A DNA stretch of 19,947 bases from an uncultured Propionivibrio sp. (GCA_938040985.1 CALHZD010000138.1:1-19947); one strand, 5' to 3'; positions 7,247 to 15,514 are shown, counted from the stretch's first letter. A program made the numbers and translations. The notes: generated by a model not told the origin, from the letters alone.

Positions 7247-7375
7247 AAAGAGCCATCAATGGCCTGTATGCCGCGCGTGGAGCGTGGAAATTCTGGAGTA
7301 TATGAATATCCTCCTCTTCGTAGGCAAGAATTTATTCTGAAAGTCCTCAAACCCGCCGCAGCTTCCGCCAGCTAA
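7207..7375 (+). pseudogene. Out-of-frame 3' remains of effector remnant 3
   Basis: From 7207 the +1 frame relative to the preceding gene reads GRYVDIDYAGGWVKRAINGL and onward to a stop at 7303-7305. A further frame then gives QEFILKVLKPAAASAS with its stop at 7373-7375. The last block matches the fragment at 3678-3740. At least two frame changes are needed to join these pieces to 6878-7206, so most of the gene body is deleted. Confidence 0.5.
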
Positions 7376-7424
7376 GCGGCGCAGCCTTTCTGCCACGGCC
7401 AAGCGACCTTGCCGGCAGTTTCAG

Positions 7425-7430
7425 TATAAT
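7425..7430 (+). promoter_or_regulatory. Candidate -10 box of the ftsK promoter
   Basis: A perfect TATAAT lies 58 bases upstream of the ftsK ATG, just outside the island relics. No good -35 hexamer is seen 16-18 bases upstream. Its position suggests ftsK keeps its own promoter despite the inserted island. Confidence 0.4.
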
Positions 7431-7487
7431 TTCGCTTCATGAAGCTTGCTTTCAATCCGTTTCCCTCTTCCTTTCCGCGCGTAAAGC

Positions 7488-9848
7488 ATGGCCATCTTGC
7501 GTAAATCTTCCGGCAGGAAAAATGGCGCGGGGGGCGCAGGGCGCGCCGGCGGTGCGGGGCGCACGGGCGTCAATGATCCCGCGCCGCTGCCCAAAAAACT
7601 TGTTGCGGTGCTCCAGGAATCCCGTTGGCTGGTGCTGATCGCCCTGTGCGCTTTTCTGACCTTGTCGCTCTGGGGCTACCAGCGCGGCGATCCGGGATGG
7701 TCGCACGCTGCCTCCCATGCCATGTTGAGCAATCCGGCCGGGCGCAGCGGCGCCTGGCTCGCCGATTTGCTGCTTTATGTCTTCGGCCTGTCGGCGTGGT
7801 GGTGGGTGGTCTTTTTGCTGGCCTTTATCTGGTGGGGCTATCGCCGCCTCGACGGTTTGCGCGGCGCCGACCGCCGCCCCGTCTACATCGCGCTTGCCGG
7901 TTTTGTCCTGCTGATGCTGTCTAGCTGCGGGCTGGAAGCGCTGCGCTTCCATTCGCTTTCGGCACAATTGCCGCTGGCGCCGGGCGGCATGCTGGGCGTG
8001 GAGCTGGGCAATCTTTCGATGCGCTATCTCGGCTATACGGGCGCAACGATCACTCTGCTGGCGCTGTGGATGCTGGGCTGGAGCGTCTTTTCCGGCATGT
8101 CGTGGCTCAACGCCGCCGAATGCATCGGCGCGGTGCTGGAAATGAGCGTCACCGGCGTTTACCGCCTGTTTGAGCTGTGGCAGGACCGGCGCATCGGCCG
8201 CGAAGTGGCGCGCGAGCGCGAAGCCAGAGTCGAAGACGAAAAGCAGCGGATGCCGCCGCACGAGCCGATTTTTGTCGAAGCGCCCGACCCGGTCATCAAG
8301 CGTTCGGCCAAGGCCGACAAACGCATCGAACGCGAACGCCAGGCGGCGCTGTTCCCGGAAGCGGTTGTCGGCGGCCTGTTGCCGCCCCTGCACTTACTGG
8401 AACCGGCGCCTGAGTCAACCGAGCAGGTCGACGTCGAAACGCTGGAATACACCTCGCGCCTGATCGAGCGCAAGCTGGGCGAATTCGGCGTCCAGGTCAA
8501 GGTGCTGGCGGCCTACCCCGGCCCGGTCATCACACGCTATGAAATCGAGCCGGCCGTCGGCGTCAAGGGCGCGCAGATCGTCAATCTTTCCAAGGATCTG
8601 GCGCGCGCGCTGTCGATGGTTTCGATTCGCGTCGTCGAAACCGTCCCCGGCAAATCGTGCATGGCGCTGGAGCTGCCGAATGCGCGGCGGCAGACGGTGC
8701 GGCTGTCCGAAATCATTTCCAGCGCGGCCTATCACGACATGCATTCGCCGCTGGCGATGACGCTCGGCAAAGACATCGGCGGCCAGCCGGTGGTCGTCGA
8801 TCTGGCCAAGATGCCGCATCTGCTGGTCGCCGGCACTACCGGCTCGGGCAAATCGGTCGGCATCAACGCGATGATTCTTTCCCTGCTCTACAAGTCCGAG
8901 CCGGAAAACGTGCGGCTGATCCTGGTCGATCCGAAAATGCTCGAACTTTCGATCTACGAGGGCATTCCCCACCTGCTCGCGCCGGTTGTCGTCGACATGA
9001 AGCAGGCGGCCAACGCGCTCAACTGGTGCGTCGGCGAAATGGAGCGGCGCTACAAGTTGATGTCGGCGCTGGGCGTGCGCAATATCGCCGGCCTCAACAG
9101 CCGCATCCGCGACAGCGAGAAAAGCGGAACGCGCCTGACCAACCCGCTGTCGCTGACGCCGGAAAGCCCGGAACCGCTTAGCCCCATACCCTACATCGTC
9201 GTTATCATCGACGAGCTGGCCGACCTGATGATGATCGCCGGCAAAAAGGTCGAACAGTTGATCGCCCGGCTGGCGCAGAAGGCGCGGGCGGCCGGCATTC
9301 ACCTGATTCTGGCGACGCAGCGCCCGTCCGTCGACGTCATCACCGGCCTGATCAAGGCCAACATCCCGACGCGCATTTCCTTCCAGGTTTCCTCAAAAAT
9401 CGACTCGCGCACGATTCTCGACCAGATGGGCGCGGAAACCCTACTCGGTCAGGGCGACATGCTTTACCTCGCGCCCGGCACGGGCTACCCGACGCGCGTG
9501 CACGGCGCTTTCGTCGCCGACGATGAAGTGCATCGCGTTGTCGAACATCTGAAAACGACGGCGCCGCCGCAATACGTTGAAGAAGTGCTCGTCGGCGGCG
9601 ACGAAAATGAAAACGGCGAGCGCGGCGGCGAAGCCTCCAACGATGCCGAATCCGACCCGCTCTACGATCAGGCCGTCGACATCGTGCTGAAAAACCGTCG
9701 CGCCTCGATCTCGCTGGTGCAGCGCCACCTGCGCATCGGCTACAACCGCTCGGCGCGGCTCATCGAAGCGATGGAAAAAGCCGGACTCGTCTCGCAAATG
9801 GACGAGCGCGGCGGCCGCACTGTCCTGGCGCGCGGCGAAACCCAGTAA
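7488..9848 (+). CDS. ftsK: DNA translocase FtsK
   Basis: 786 residues. This is the septal DNA pump that moves the chromosome termini and activates XerCD at dif. It has an N-terminal membrane domain with four hydrophobic stretches (about 46-64, 88-116, 132-147, 178-200), a short linker (about 205-300), and a RecA-like motor with Walker A GTTGSGKS at 449-456 and Walker B VVIIDE ending at D575-E576. The winged-helix gamma domain is at about 715-786 (DPLYDQAVDIV to the C-terminus), the part that reads KOPS. The length matches compact betaproteobacterial FtsK with a short linker, unlike the long E. coli version. The ribosome-binding site is weak. lolA follows directly. Confidence 0.96.
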   Translation: MAILRKSSGRKNGAGGAGRAGGAGRTGVNDPAPLPKKLVAVLQESRWLVLIALCAFLTLSLWGYQRGDPGWSHAASHAMLSNPAGRSGAWLADLLLYVFGLSAWWWVVFLLAFIWWGYRRLDGLRGADRRPVYIALAGFVLLMLSSCGLEALRFHSLSAQLPLAPGGMLGVELGNLSMRYLGYTGATITLLALWMLGWSVFSGMSWLNAAECIGAVLEMSVTGVYRLFELWQDRRIGREVAREREARVEDEKQRMPPHEPIFVEAPDPVIKRSAKADKRIERERQAALFPEAVVGGLLPPLHLLEPAPESTEQVDVETLEYTSRLIERKLGEFGVQVKVLAAYPGPVITRYEIEPAVGVKGAQIVNLSKDLARALSMVSIRVVETVPGKSCMALELPNARRQTVRLSEIISSAAYHDMHSPLAMTLGKDIGGQPVVVDLAKMPHLLVAGTTGSGKSVGINAMILSLLYKSEPENVRLILVDPKMLELSIYEGIPHLLAPVVVDMKQAANALNWCVGEMERRYKLMSALGVRNIAGLNSRIRDSEKSGTRLTNPLSLTPESPEPLSPIPYIVVIIDELADLMMIAGKKVEQLIARLAQKARAAGIHLILATQRPSVDVITGLIKANIPTRISFQVSSKIDSRTILDQMGAETLLGQGDMLYLAPGTGYPTRVHGAFVADDEVHRVVEHLKTTAPPQYVEEVLVGGDENENGERGGEASNDAESDPLYDQAVDIVLKNRRASISLVQRHLRIGYNRSARLIEAMEKAGLVSQMDERGGRTVLARGETQ

Positions 9849-10031
9849 GTCATGAAAACCGCCGCGCGGCCGCACCGTACCCACCCTGACGCAAAGAGGT
9901 CTGCCATGCTGCCAGAAACGAGGCTGGAAACACGCTTTTTTCGCTTTTCCTGCTTTTCCCGCTTTTCTTTGCCCTTTCCCCTGCGTCCTTCGGCGTCCCG
10001 ACGGGGGCAGCAGGAAGCGCGCCCTGTCACG

Positions 10032-10745
10032 ATGCGGCAAGAACTCGACGCCAGCGCGCGTCCGGCGGCAAATTTGCGCCGGCTCTGCGCATGCGCACAA
10101 CGCCTCATTCTGTCCGCGCTCCTCGCCTTCCCCCTCGCCCTCCCGCTCACCGCGCAGGCAGGCGGCATCGACCGCCTGCATCATTTTCTTGACACGGCCA
10201 AAACGCTGCGCGCCGACTTCACGCAAACCGTCAGCGCCCGCAATGATGGCTATGGCCGCCGCCCGCAGGAATCTTCCGGCGTCATGATCTTTTCCCGCCC
10301 CGGCAAATTCCGCTGGCAGATCGACAAACCCTATAGCCAGCTGCTAGTCGGCGACGGCAAGCAGGTCTGGATTTACGACCCCGAACTGCGGCAGGTCACG
10401 GTCAAAAAAATGGACGCGGCGCTCGGCAGCACGCCCGCCGCGCTGCTGGCCGGAGGCGATGACGGCAAAGGCGGCAAAAGCGCCCTGGAAAAGAATTTCA
10501 CCCTGCACGAAGCGGGCGAACGCGACGGGCTGACGTGGGTCGAAGCGCGGCCAAAAAATTCTGACAGCGGCTTCGAGCGCCTGCAACTGGGCTTTTCCGG
10601 CAACACGCTGAAAGCGATGGAACTGTTCGACAATTTCGGCCAAACGACGCGGCTGCGCTTCTCCAAGCTGGAGCACAACCCGGCGCTCGACCCTTCGCTG
10701 CTGCGCTTCACGCCGCCGGAAGGCGCCGATGTCATCCGTGAATAA
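10032..10745 (+). CDS. lolA: Outer-membrane lipoprotein carrier protein LolA
   Basis: 237 residues from the chosen start. LolA is the periplasmic chaperone that takes lipoproteins from the LolCDE complex to LolB. A signal peptide ends at about residue 43 (LPLTAQA before GG). The mature part carries the family blocks TLRADFTQTV, PGKFRWQIDKPY, LLVGDGKQVWIYDPEL and LRFTPPEGADVI. The open frame extends upstream to an ATG at 9852, and an ATG at 9906 has the better Shine-Dalgarno (AGAGGT, 6-base spacing). Both would put more than 60 residues before the hydrophobic core, so I prefer 10032, where the Shine-Dalgarno is weaker and farther away. The start is uncertain. An ftsK-lolA-rarA-serS order is conserved. 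Confidence 0.9.
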   Translation: MRQELDASARPAANLRRLCACAQRLILSALLAFPLALPLTAQAGGIDRLHHFLDTAKTLRADFTQTVSARNDGYGRRPQESSGVMIFSRPGKFRWQIDKPYSQLLVGDGKQVWIYDPELRQVTVKKMDAALGSTPAALLAGGDDGKGGKSALEKNFTLHEAGERDGLTWVEARPKNSDSGFERLQLGFSGNTLKAMELFDNFGQTTRLRFSKLEHNPALDPSLLRFTPPEGADVIRE

Positions 10746-10761
10746 ACGACGCGCCGCGCCG

Positions 10762-10860
10762 GCGGCGCATCGGGCATCCCGCAAACGCCCATTCCACCGG
10801 CGCTCCCGCTGGCCTGGAGCCCGCGTCTTTTGGGCGTTTCAGAGGAGCGCGGATTTTTCT
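10762..10860. repeat. 99-bp direct repeat, copy 1, with nested palindrome
   Basis: Aligns without gaps to 11026-11124 with 8 mismatches in 99 bases. Inside are the arms AAACGCCCA (10783-10791) and TGGGCGTTT (10831-10839), with a nested GCTCC (10802-10806)/GGAGC (10816-10820) stem. The segment GAGCCCGCGTCTTTTGGGC also matches the diverged unit at 421-440, so it belongs to the dispersed repeat family. It begins 17 bases after the lolA stop codon. Confidence 0.8.
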
Positions 10861-10927
10861 GCCTCTCCAACGTACCCAGAATTTTCAGCGCCGCATCGTT
10901 TTACCTTTCCAGCCTGCCCGGATTCTT

Positions 10928-11203
10928 CAGTCTCTCCGGCGTGTCTGGAATTTTCTGTATCTCCGGCGCGCACAGAATCTTCGGCACGGCATCGTTTTTC
11001 TTTTCCAGCGCATCCGGAACTTTCAGCGGCGCATCAAGCGCCCCGCAAACGCCCATTCCGCCGGCGCTCCCGTTGGCCTGGAGCCCACGTCTTTTGGGCG
11101 TTTCAGAGGAGCGCGGGTTTTTCTATCTTTCCGCCCTGCCCAAAGTCTTCAGCCCTTCCGGCGCCTCCGGAGTTTCCAGCCTTTCCGGCGCCTCCGGATT
11201 TTT
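10928..11203. repeat. Degenerate 27-nt tandem repeat in two blocks
   Basis: Units of 27 bases lie at 10928-10954 and 10955-10981 (diverged), and at 11150-11176 and 11177-11203 (nearly identical). The core is CCTTTCCGGCGCCTCCGGA. The two blocks lie on either side of copy 2 of the 99-bp repeat. A period of 27 keeps any frame open as a 9-residue repeat (for example SLSGASGFF), so two long overlapping frames exist here (10729-11316 and 10830-11288). Neither has a ribosome-binding site or family resemblance, and I regard them as non-coding. Confidence 0.6.
11026..11124. repeat. 99-bp direct repeat, copy 2, with nested palindrome
   Basis: Partner of 10762-10860, 264 bases downstream, with 91 of 99 bases identical. 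The palindromic arms are AAACGCCCA (11047-11055) and TGGGCGTTT (11095-11103). The mismatches are scattered and mostly transitions, indicating an old duplication. Confidence 0.8.
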
Positions 11204-11312
11204 CCGCACTGGCCGCGCCTCTGGCGCCGGACGCTTCCGGCGCGCTGTTGCGCAGGGCCATCGCTTGCGGCGAACATTCCGGCCGTGATCAACCTTTCGG
11301 CGCACACGCATC

Positions 11313-12776
11313 ATGAGCCCGGTAAACCCTGATCTGTTCGGCGATGCCGCCCCCGCCGCCTCGACGCCGCTGGCCGAGTTGCTGCGCCCGAAAACGCTCG
11401 ACGAGGTCATCGGCCAGCAGCATCTGCTTGGTCCCGGCAAGCCGCTGCGCCTGGCCTTTGAGGCGCGCAAGCCGCATTCGCTGATTTTCTGGGGGCCGCC
11501 GGGCGTCGGAAAAACGACGCTGGCGCGCCTGATGGCCGATGCCTTCGATGCCGAATTTATCGCCCTGTCGGCCGTTTTTTCCGGCGTCAAGGATATCCGC
11601 GAAGCGGTCGCGCAGGCCGAGGCCGTGCGCGCCAACCCCGCCCATTCCGGCCGCGCGACCATTCTTTTCATCGACGAGGTGCACCGCTTCAACAAGGCGC
11701 AGCAGGACGCTTTTCTGCCTTACGTCGAAAGCGGTCTGCTGACGCTGGTCGGCGCGACGACGGAGAACCCTTCCTTCGAGGTCAATTCCGCCCTGCTTTC
11801 GCGCGCGGCGGTGTATGTGCTGCATCCGCTCTCGGCCGATGAAATGGGTGCGCTGTTCGCGCGCGCCTGCGCCCGGGCGCTGCCCGGTCTGTCGTTCGAC
11901 GAGCAGGCCCGCGCCCGGCTGATCGGCCATGCCGACGGCGATGCGCGCCGCTTGATCAATCTACTTGAACAGACGCGGACGGCAGCCTCCGCCGCCGGGC
12001 GGACGCAGATCGACGGCGATTTCATCGACAGCACGCTGGCGCAAAGTCTGCGCCGCTTCGACAAGGGCGGCGAGGCGTTTTACGACCAGATTTCCGCCCT
12101 GCATAAATCGGTGCGCGGCTCCAGCCCGGACGCCGCGCTGTACTGGTTCTGCCGCATGCTCGACGGCGGCGCTGACCCGCGTTATCTGGCGCGGCGCATC
12201 GTGCGCATGGCCTGGGAAGACATTGGCCTGGCCGACCCGCGCGCGGCGCAGATCGCCGCGAGCGCGGCGGAAACCTACGAGCGCCTCGGTTCGCCGGAAG
12301 GCGAGCTGGCGCTGGCCGAAGCGGTCATTTATCTGTCCGTGGCGGCCAAATCGAACGCGGCCTATGTCGCGTATAATTCGGCGAAAGCTTTTGTCGCCAA
12401 GGATGGCTCGCGGCCCGTGCCGCTGCGCCTGCGCAACGCGCCGACGAAACTGATGCGCGCACTCGATTACGGCAAGAACTATCGCTACGCGCACGACGAG
12501 GCCGAGGCGTATGCCGCCGGGGAAACTTACTTCCCCGACGATATGCCGAAAGCGACGTGGTACCGGCCGACGCCGCGCGGGCTGGAAGCGAAAATCGGCG
12601 AAAAACTGGCGCATTTGCAGGCGCTCGACCGCGAGGCGTCCAGGCGCGCTGGACAGGCGGCGCAGGCAGCGCCGACGGCACCGGCAAAAGCCGCGCCATC
12701 GGGCGGTGACGCGCATACGGACAATTCCAAAACAGACGAGCCTTCGGCCCCGCCGGAGCATACCAAGGGAGCTTAA
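11313..12776 (+). CDS. rarA: Replication-associated recombination protein A (RarA/MgsA AAA+ ATPase)
   Basis: 487 residues. A clamp-loader-like AAA+ ATPase acting at stalled replication forks. It has Walker A GPPGVGKTT at residues 61-69, Walker B LFIDEVHRF with D121-E122, sensor segment GATTENPSFEVNSALLSR, then the C-terminal tetramerisation domain with SPDAALYWFCRMLDGGADPRY and RRIVRMAWEDIGLADP. The last roughly 50 residues are an alanine/proline-rich tail beyond the usual family end (residues ~437-487). The ATG has a poor ribosome-binding site but the protein start (MSPVNPDLFG) fits the family. The stop is two bases before the serS ATG, so the two are coupled. Confidence 0.95.
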   Translation: MSPVNPDLFGDAAPAASTPLAELLRPKTLDEVIGQQHLLGPGKPLRLAFEARKPHSLIFWGPPGVGKTTLARLMADAFDAEFIALSAVFSGVKDIREAVAQAEAVRANPAHSGRATILFIDEVHRFNKAQQDAFLPYVESGLLTLVGATTENPSFEVNSALLSRAAVYVLHPLSADEMGALFARACARALPGLSFDEQARARLIGHADGDARRLINLLEQTRTAASAAGRTQIDGDFIDSTLAQSLRRFDKGGEAFYDQISALHKSVRGSSPDAALYWFCRMLDGGADPRYLARRIVRMAWEDIGLADPRAAQIAASAAETYERLGSPEGELALAEAVIYLSVAAKSNAAYVAYNSAKAFVAKDGSRPVPLRLRNAPTKLMRALDYGKNYRYAHDEAEAYAAGETYFPDDMPKATWYRPTPRGLEAKIGEKLAHLQALDREASRRAGQAAQAAPTAPAKAAPSGGDAHTDNSKTDEPSAPPEHTKGA

Positions 12777-12778
12777 TC

Positions 12779-14059
12779 ATGCTTGACATCCAACGCCTCC
12801 GCAGTGACATCGACGCCGTTCGCGAACGGCTGGCCGCGCGCGGTTACACGCTCGACATCGCCGCGTTCCAGAAACTTGAGGGCGAACGCAAAACCCTGCA
12901 AACGCGCACGCAGGATTTACAGGCAGCGCGCAACACCCTGTCCAAACAGATCGGCCAGCTCAAGGGCAAAGGCGAGGATACGGCGCCGGTCATGGCCGAA
13001 GTGGCCAAGCTCAAGAGCGATCTGGAAGCCAATGAAGCGCGCCTGGACGCGCTGCTCAAGGAAATGGAAGCCTTTGTTTCGACGATCCCGAACCTGCCGC
13101 AGGAGGATGTGCCCGTCGGCGCTTCGGCCGAGGACAATGTGGAAATTCACCGCTGGGGCACGCCGCGCGCCTTCGATTTCACCGTCAAGGATCACGTCGA
13201 TCTCGGCGAGGCGTTGGGACAAATCGATTTTTCCACGGCAGCCAAGCTTTCCGGCGCACGCTTCTCGCTGCTCAAAGGCGGCATCGCGCGCCTGCACCGG
13301 GCAATCGCCCAGTTCATGCTCGACGTGCATACGCAGGAACATGGCTACACCGAGGTCTATGCGCCGTATCTCGTCAATGCGGCCAGCATGTTCGGCACCG
13401 GCCAGTTGCCCAAATTCGAGGCCGACCTGTTCAAGATTCTGCGCCCGGACGCCGAGCCGCTGTATTTGATCCCGACGGCCGAAGTCCCGGTGACCAACAT
13501 CGTCCGCGATGAGATTCTAAGCGCCGAGGCGCTGCCGCTCAAATTCGTCTGCCACACGCCCTGCTTCCGCTCCGAGGCCGGCTCCTACGGCAAGGACACG
13601 CGCGGCATGATCCGCCAGCATCAATTCGACAAAGTGGAACTGGTGCAGATCACCACCGCCGCGCAGTCGAATGCGGCGCACGAAGCGCTCACCCGGCACG
13701 CCGAAATCATTCTAGAAAAACTGGCGCTGCCTTACCGGCGCGTGGTTCTGTGCACCGGCGACACGGGCTTTTCCTCCGCCAAGACGTATGACCTGGAAGT
13801 CTGGCTGCCCGCGCAGAACACCTACCGCGAAATCTCGTCGTGCTCGAATTTCGAGGCGTTCCAGGCGCGCCGTATGCAGGCCCGCTACCGCAACGAGAAA
13901 AACAAGCCGGAACTCGTCCATACGCTCAATGGCTCCGGGCTGGCCGTCGGCCGCACGCTGGTGGCGATTCTCGAAAACTACCAGAATGCGGACGGCTCTA
14001 TCACCATTCCGCAGGCGCTGCGGCCGTATCTGGGCGGGGCGGAAAAAATCAGCCGCTGA
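12779..14059 (+). CDS. serS: Seryl-tRNA synthetase
   Basis: 426 residues, a full-length class II synthetase that charges tRNA-Ser (and tRNA-Sec where present). The N-terminal helical hairpin that grips the long variable arm spans about residues 30-105 and is heptad-like (KTLQTRTQDLQAARNTLSKQ). The catalytic core shows motif 2 CFRSEAGSYGKDTRGMIRQH from residue 262 and motif 3 GSGLAVGRTLVAILENYQ from residue 385. The Shine-Dalgarno AAGGGAG lies inside the 3' end of rarA. A tRNA-Ser gene follows 134 bases downstream, placing enzyme and substrate side by side. Confidence 0.97.
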   Translation: MLDIQRLRSDIDAVRERLAARGYTLDIAAFQKLEGERKTLQTRTQDLQAARNTLSKQIGQLKGKGEDTAPVMAEVAKLKSDLEANEARLDALLKEMEAFVSTIPNLPQEDVPVGASAEDNVEIHRWGTPRAFDFTVKDHVDLGEALGQIDFSTAAKLSGARFSLLKGGIARLHRAIAQFMLDVHTQEHGYTEVYAPYLVNAASMFGTGQLPKFEADLFKILRPDAEPLYLIPTAEVPVTNIVRDEILSAEALPLKFVCHTPCFRSEAGSYGKDTRGMIRQHQFDKVELVQITTAAQSNAAHEALTRHAEIILEKLALPYRRVVLCTGDTGFSSAKTYDLEVWLPAQNTYREISSCSNFEAFQARRMQARYRNEKNKPELVHTLNGSGLAVGRTLVAILENYQNADGSITIPQALRPYLGGAEKISR

Positions 14060-14153
14060 ACAGGCCGCGCAGCCTCATCCGTTCATCGGCGCTGGCAAAC
14101 CGCCCTTTAGGCCGATTGCCTAACCGCCCGGTTTTTCGCCGGGAAGCGCCGCA

Positions 14154-14181
14154 TCGACTTGCCGGCGGGTTGTGTTAGAAT
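14154..14181 (+). promoter_or_regulatory. Candidate tRNA-Ser promoter with GC-rich discriminator
   Basis: TCGACT (14154-14159, 4 of 6 to the -35 consensus), a 16-base spacer and TAGAAT (14176-14181, 5 of 6 to TATAAT). The run CCGCGCCC directly after the -10 box is a GC-rich discriminator, as is usual for stable-RNA promoters under stringent control. The predicted transcription start is a few bases ahead of the tRNA. Confidence 0.55.
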
Positions 14182-14193
14182 CCGCGCCCAGAC

Positions 14194-14283
<90 letters not shown>

Positions 14284-14290
14284 AACATAA

Positions 14291-14328
14291 CCCTAAGCGA
14301 TTGATCCACTTAGGGTATTTTATTTTTT
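14291..14328 (+). terminator. Intrinsic terminator of tRNA-Ser
   Basis: CCCTAAG (14291-14297) pairs perfectly with CTTAGGG (14309-14315), followed by TATTTTATTTTTT. It starts 8 bases after the tRNA CCA end. Confidence 0.9.
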
Positions 14329-14510
14329 GGGCCGTATCCCTCCTAAACGCCCACCTAAAGTTAAGTTAACCCGGCATGGCTTGTAATTGATTGCACAGCT
14401 ATCTTCATGGAAGTAGCACAAATATTCCCATTACAACCTGTGTTTTCATCCATATCATCCATACTTTGTATGCATCGGATTGTTCCGCGCTTTTATGGAG
14501 GCAAGAGGGA

Positions 14511-15140
14511 ATGGCTCATGAGGTATCTAACTATCTGATTAACTACTTGGCACCCGCTTCTGCCGCGCTTGCTGCGCTGGTAGCGTATTTGGCAGTCTAT
14601 AGAAATTCTCAACCACAAGTCGTTGTGTACTACCAGCCCAGCGAACGGCAACAATCAATCATTGAACTGGTTATTGAGAACATAGGTACTGGCAACGCTT
14701 TCGACATAAAATTTTCCAAACCGATACCTATTAGATGGTTCGGTATCAAGTCCCCATCCGGGGATGGCAGCTACATTCCGGAATCAGGCATTCCATCTCT
14801 TGCACCGAGGCAGCGACTGGTCTTTTTGGGGGGGCAGTTCGCAGGGCTTTCTAAGGAACTACAAAAAAATGGCGGGCGGCTAGATATTTCCTACAAGTTC
14901 AATCCGCCGCTATGGCGCAGTAAAAGCGCAACCGATACCTGTGTGCTGTCTATCGAACACCTTAAAGGTATGCCATCGGTGAAAAGCATGGAACAAGCAG
15001 TGGTTGACGCTATAGAAGGCAGAAATGCAACCACTATTAAGGAAATTCGTAGCGCTCTTCAGAACATTGAGACGCATCTAGCTGCGATGAGCAGCAGCAA
15101 GAGTGCACACAATGGGCTGGCTGGAAAAGGCACAAGCTAG
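14511..15140 (+). CDS. Hypothetical membrane-anchored protein
   Basis: 209 residues, family not recognised. There is one hydrophobic segment at about 12-30 (YLAPASAALAALVAYLAVY). A predicted globular part follows (VVVYYQPSERQQSIIELVIENIGTGNAFDIKF and so on), whose alternating hydrophobic pattern suggests beta structure. The C-terminal region is helical and charged. VIENIGTGNAFDIKF resembles the immunoglobulin-like fold found in many membrane-anchored hypotheticals. I chose ATG 14511 because GGAGG sits 9 bases upstream. The frame is open from 14391, but that extension is unlike protein. It is AT-richer than serS and lies directly after the tRNA terminator, a common position for transferred DNA. 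No integrase is visible. Confidence 0.7.
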   Translation: MAHEVSNYLINYLAPASAALAALVAYLAVYRNSQPQVVVYYQPSERQQSIIELVIENIGTGNAFDIKFSKPIPIRWFGIKSPSGDGSYIPESGIPSLAPRQRLVFLGGQFAGLSKELQKNGGRLDISYKFNPPLWRSKSATDTCVLSIEHLKGMPSVKSMEQAVVDAIEGRNATTIKEIRSALQNIETHLAAMSSSKSAHNGLAGKGTS

Positions 15141-15276
15141 GTTTCTTGGATAGCCGGTGTTCAGGTTACACCGTAATCTGATCTGGCAACTGTGGCAGAC
15201 AAAGCCAGCAATCGCAGTGCCGAGACCGGGAGAAGCGCTGTTAATTATGGCGTAATGGTCAAAACCTGCGAGTAAG

Positions 15277-15306
15277 GCTTTGGGGCTACTTACGAAGCCT
15301 CAAAGC
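15277..15306 (+). terminator. 11-bp hairpin, possible transcription end
   Basis: GCTTTGGGGCT (15277-15287) pairs with AGCCTCAAAGC (15296-15306), with one G-T pair and an 8-base loop. There is no T-run after it. It lies about 140 bases after the stop of the hypothetical gene. Confidence 0.4.
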
Positions 15307-15514
15307 AGGGTTACAGTCTCCCCATGCAATTGATTGCAGCGGGACCTATAGCTACCTGCCTAAACACAAGCCCGCATACCTGAGCGTTGCGGACTTTTTC
15401 ACAGGCCGTCGCTGCGCACGTCACAGGCGGGCGGCATCCTGCTTTCCCGCTTTTCTGAAGTCGCTCATTTTCCGCAGGCCGCGTTGAACCATTCATCAAT
15501 TGCCCGGCCCAAGC

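Noticed and set aside
8415..9302. 295-codon minus-strand frame inside ftsK
   Set aside because: Antisense shadow of the ftsK motor domain in GC-rich DNA; composition is His/Arg/Asp-rich and repetitive.
10729..11316. 195-codon frame between lolA and rarA
   Set aside because: Open only because the DNA is made of GC-rich repeats with periods divisible by three; it overlaps another equally long frame and both ends of real genes, and has no ribosome-binding site.
14127..14143. CCCGG/CCGGG hairpin after serS as a terminator
   Set aside because: Only 5 bp, with the T-run in the loop rather than after the stem; not convincing.
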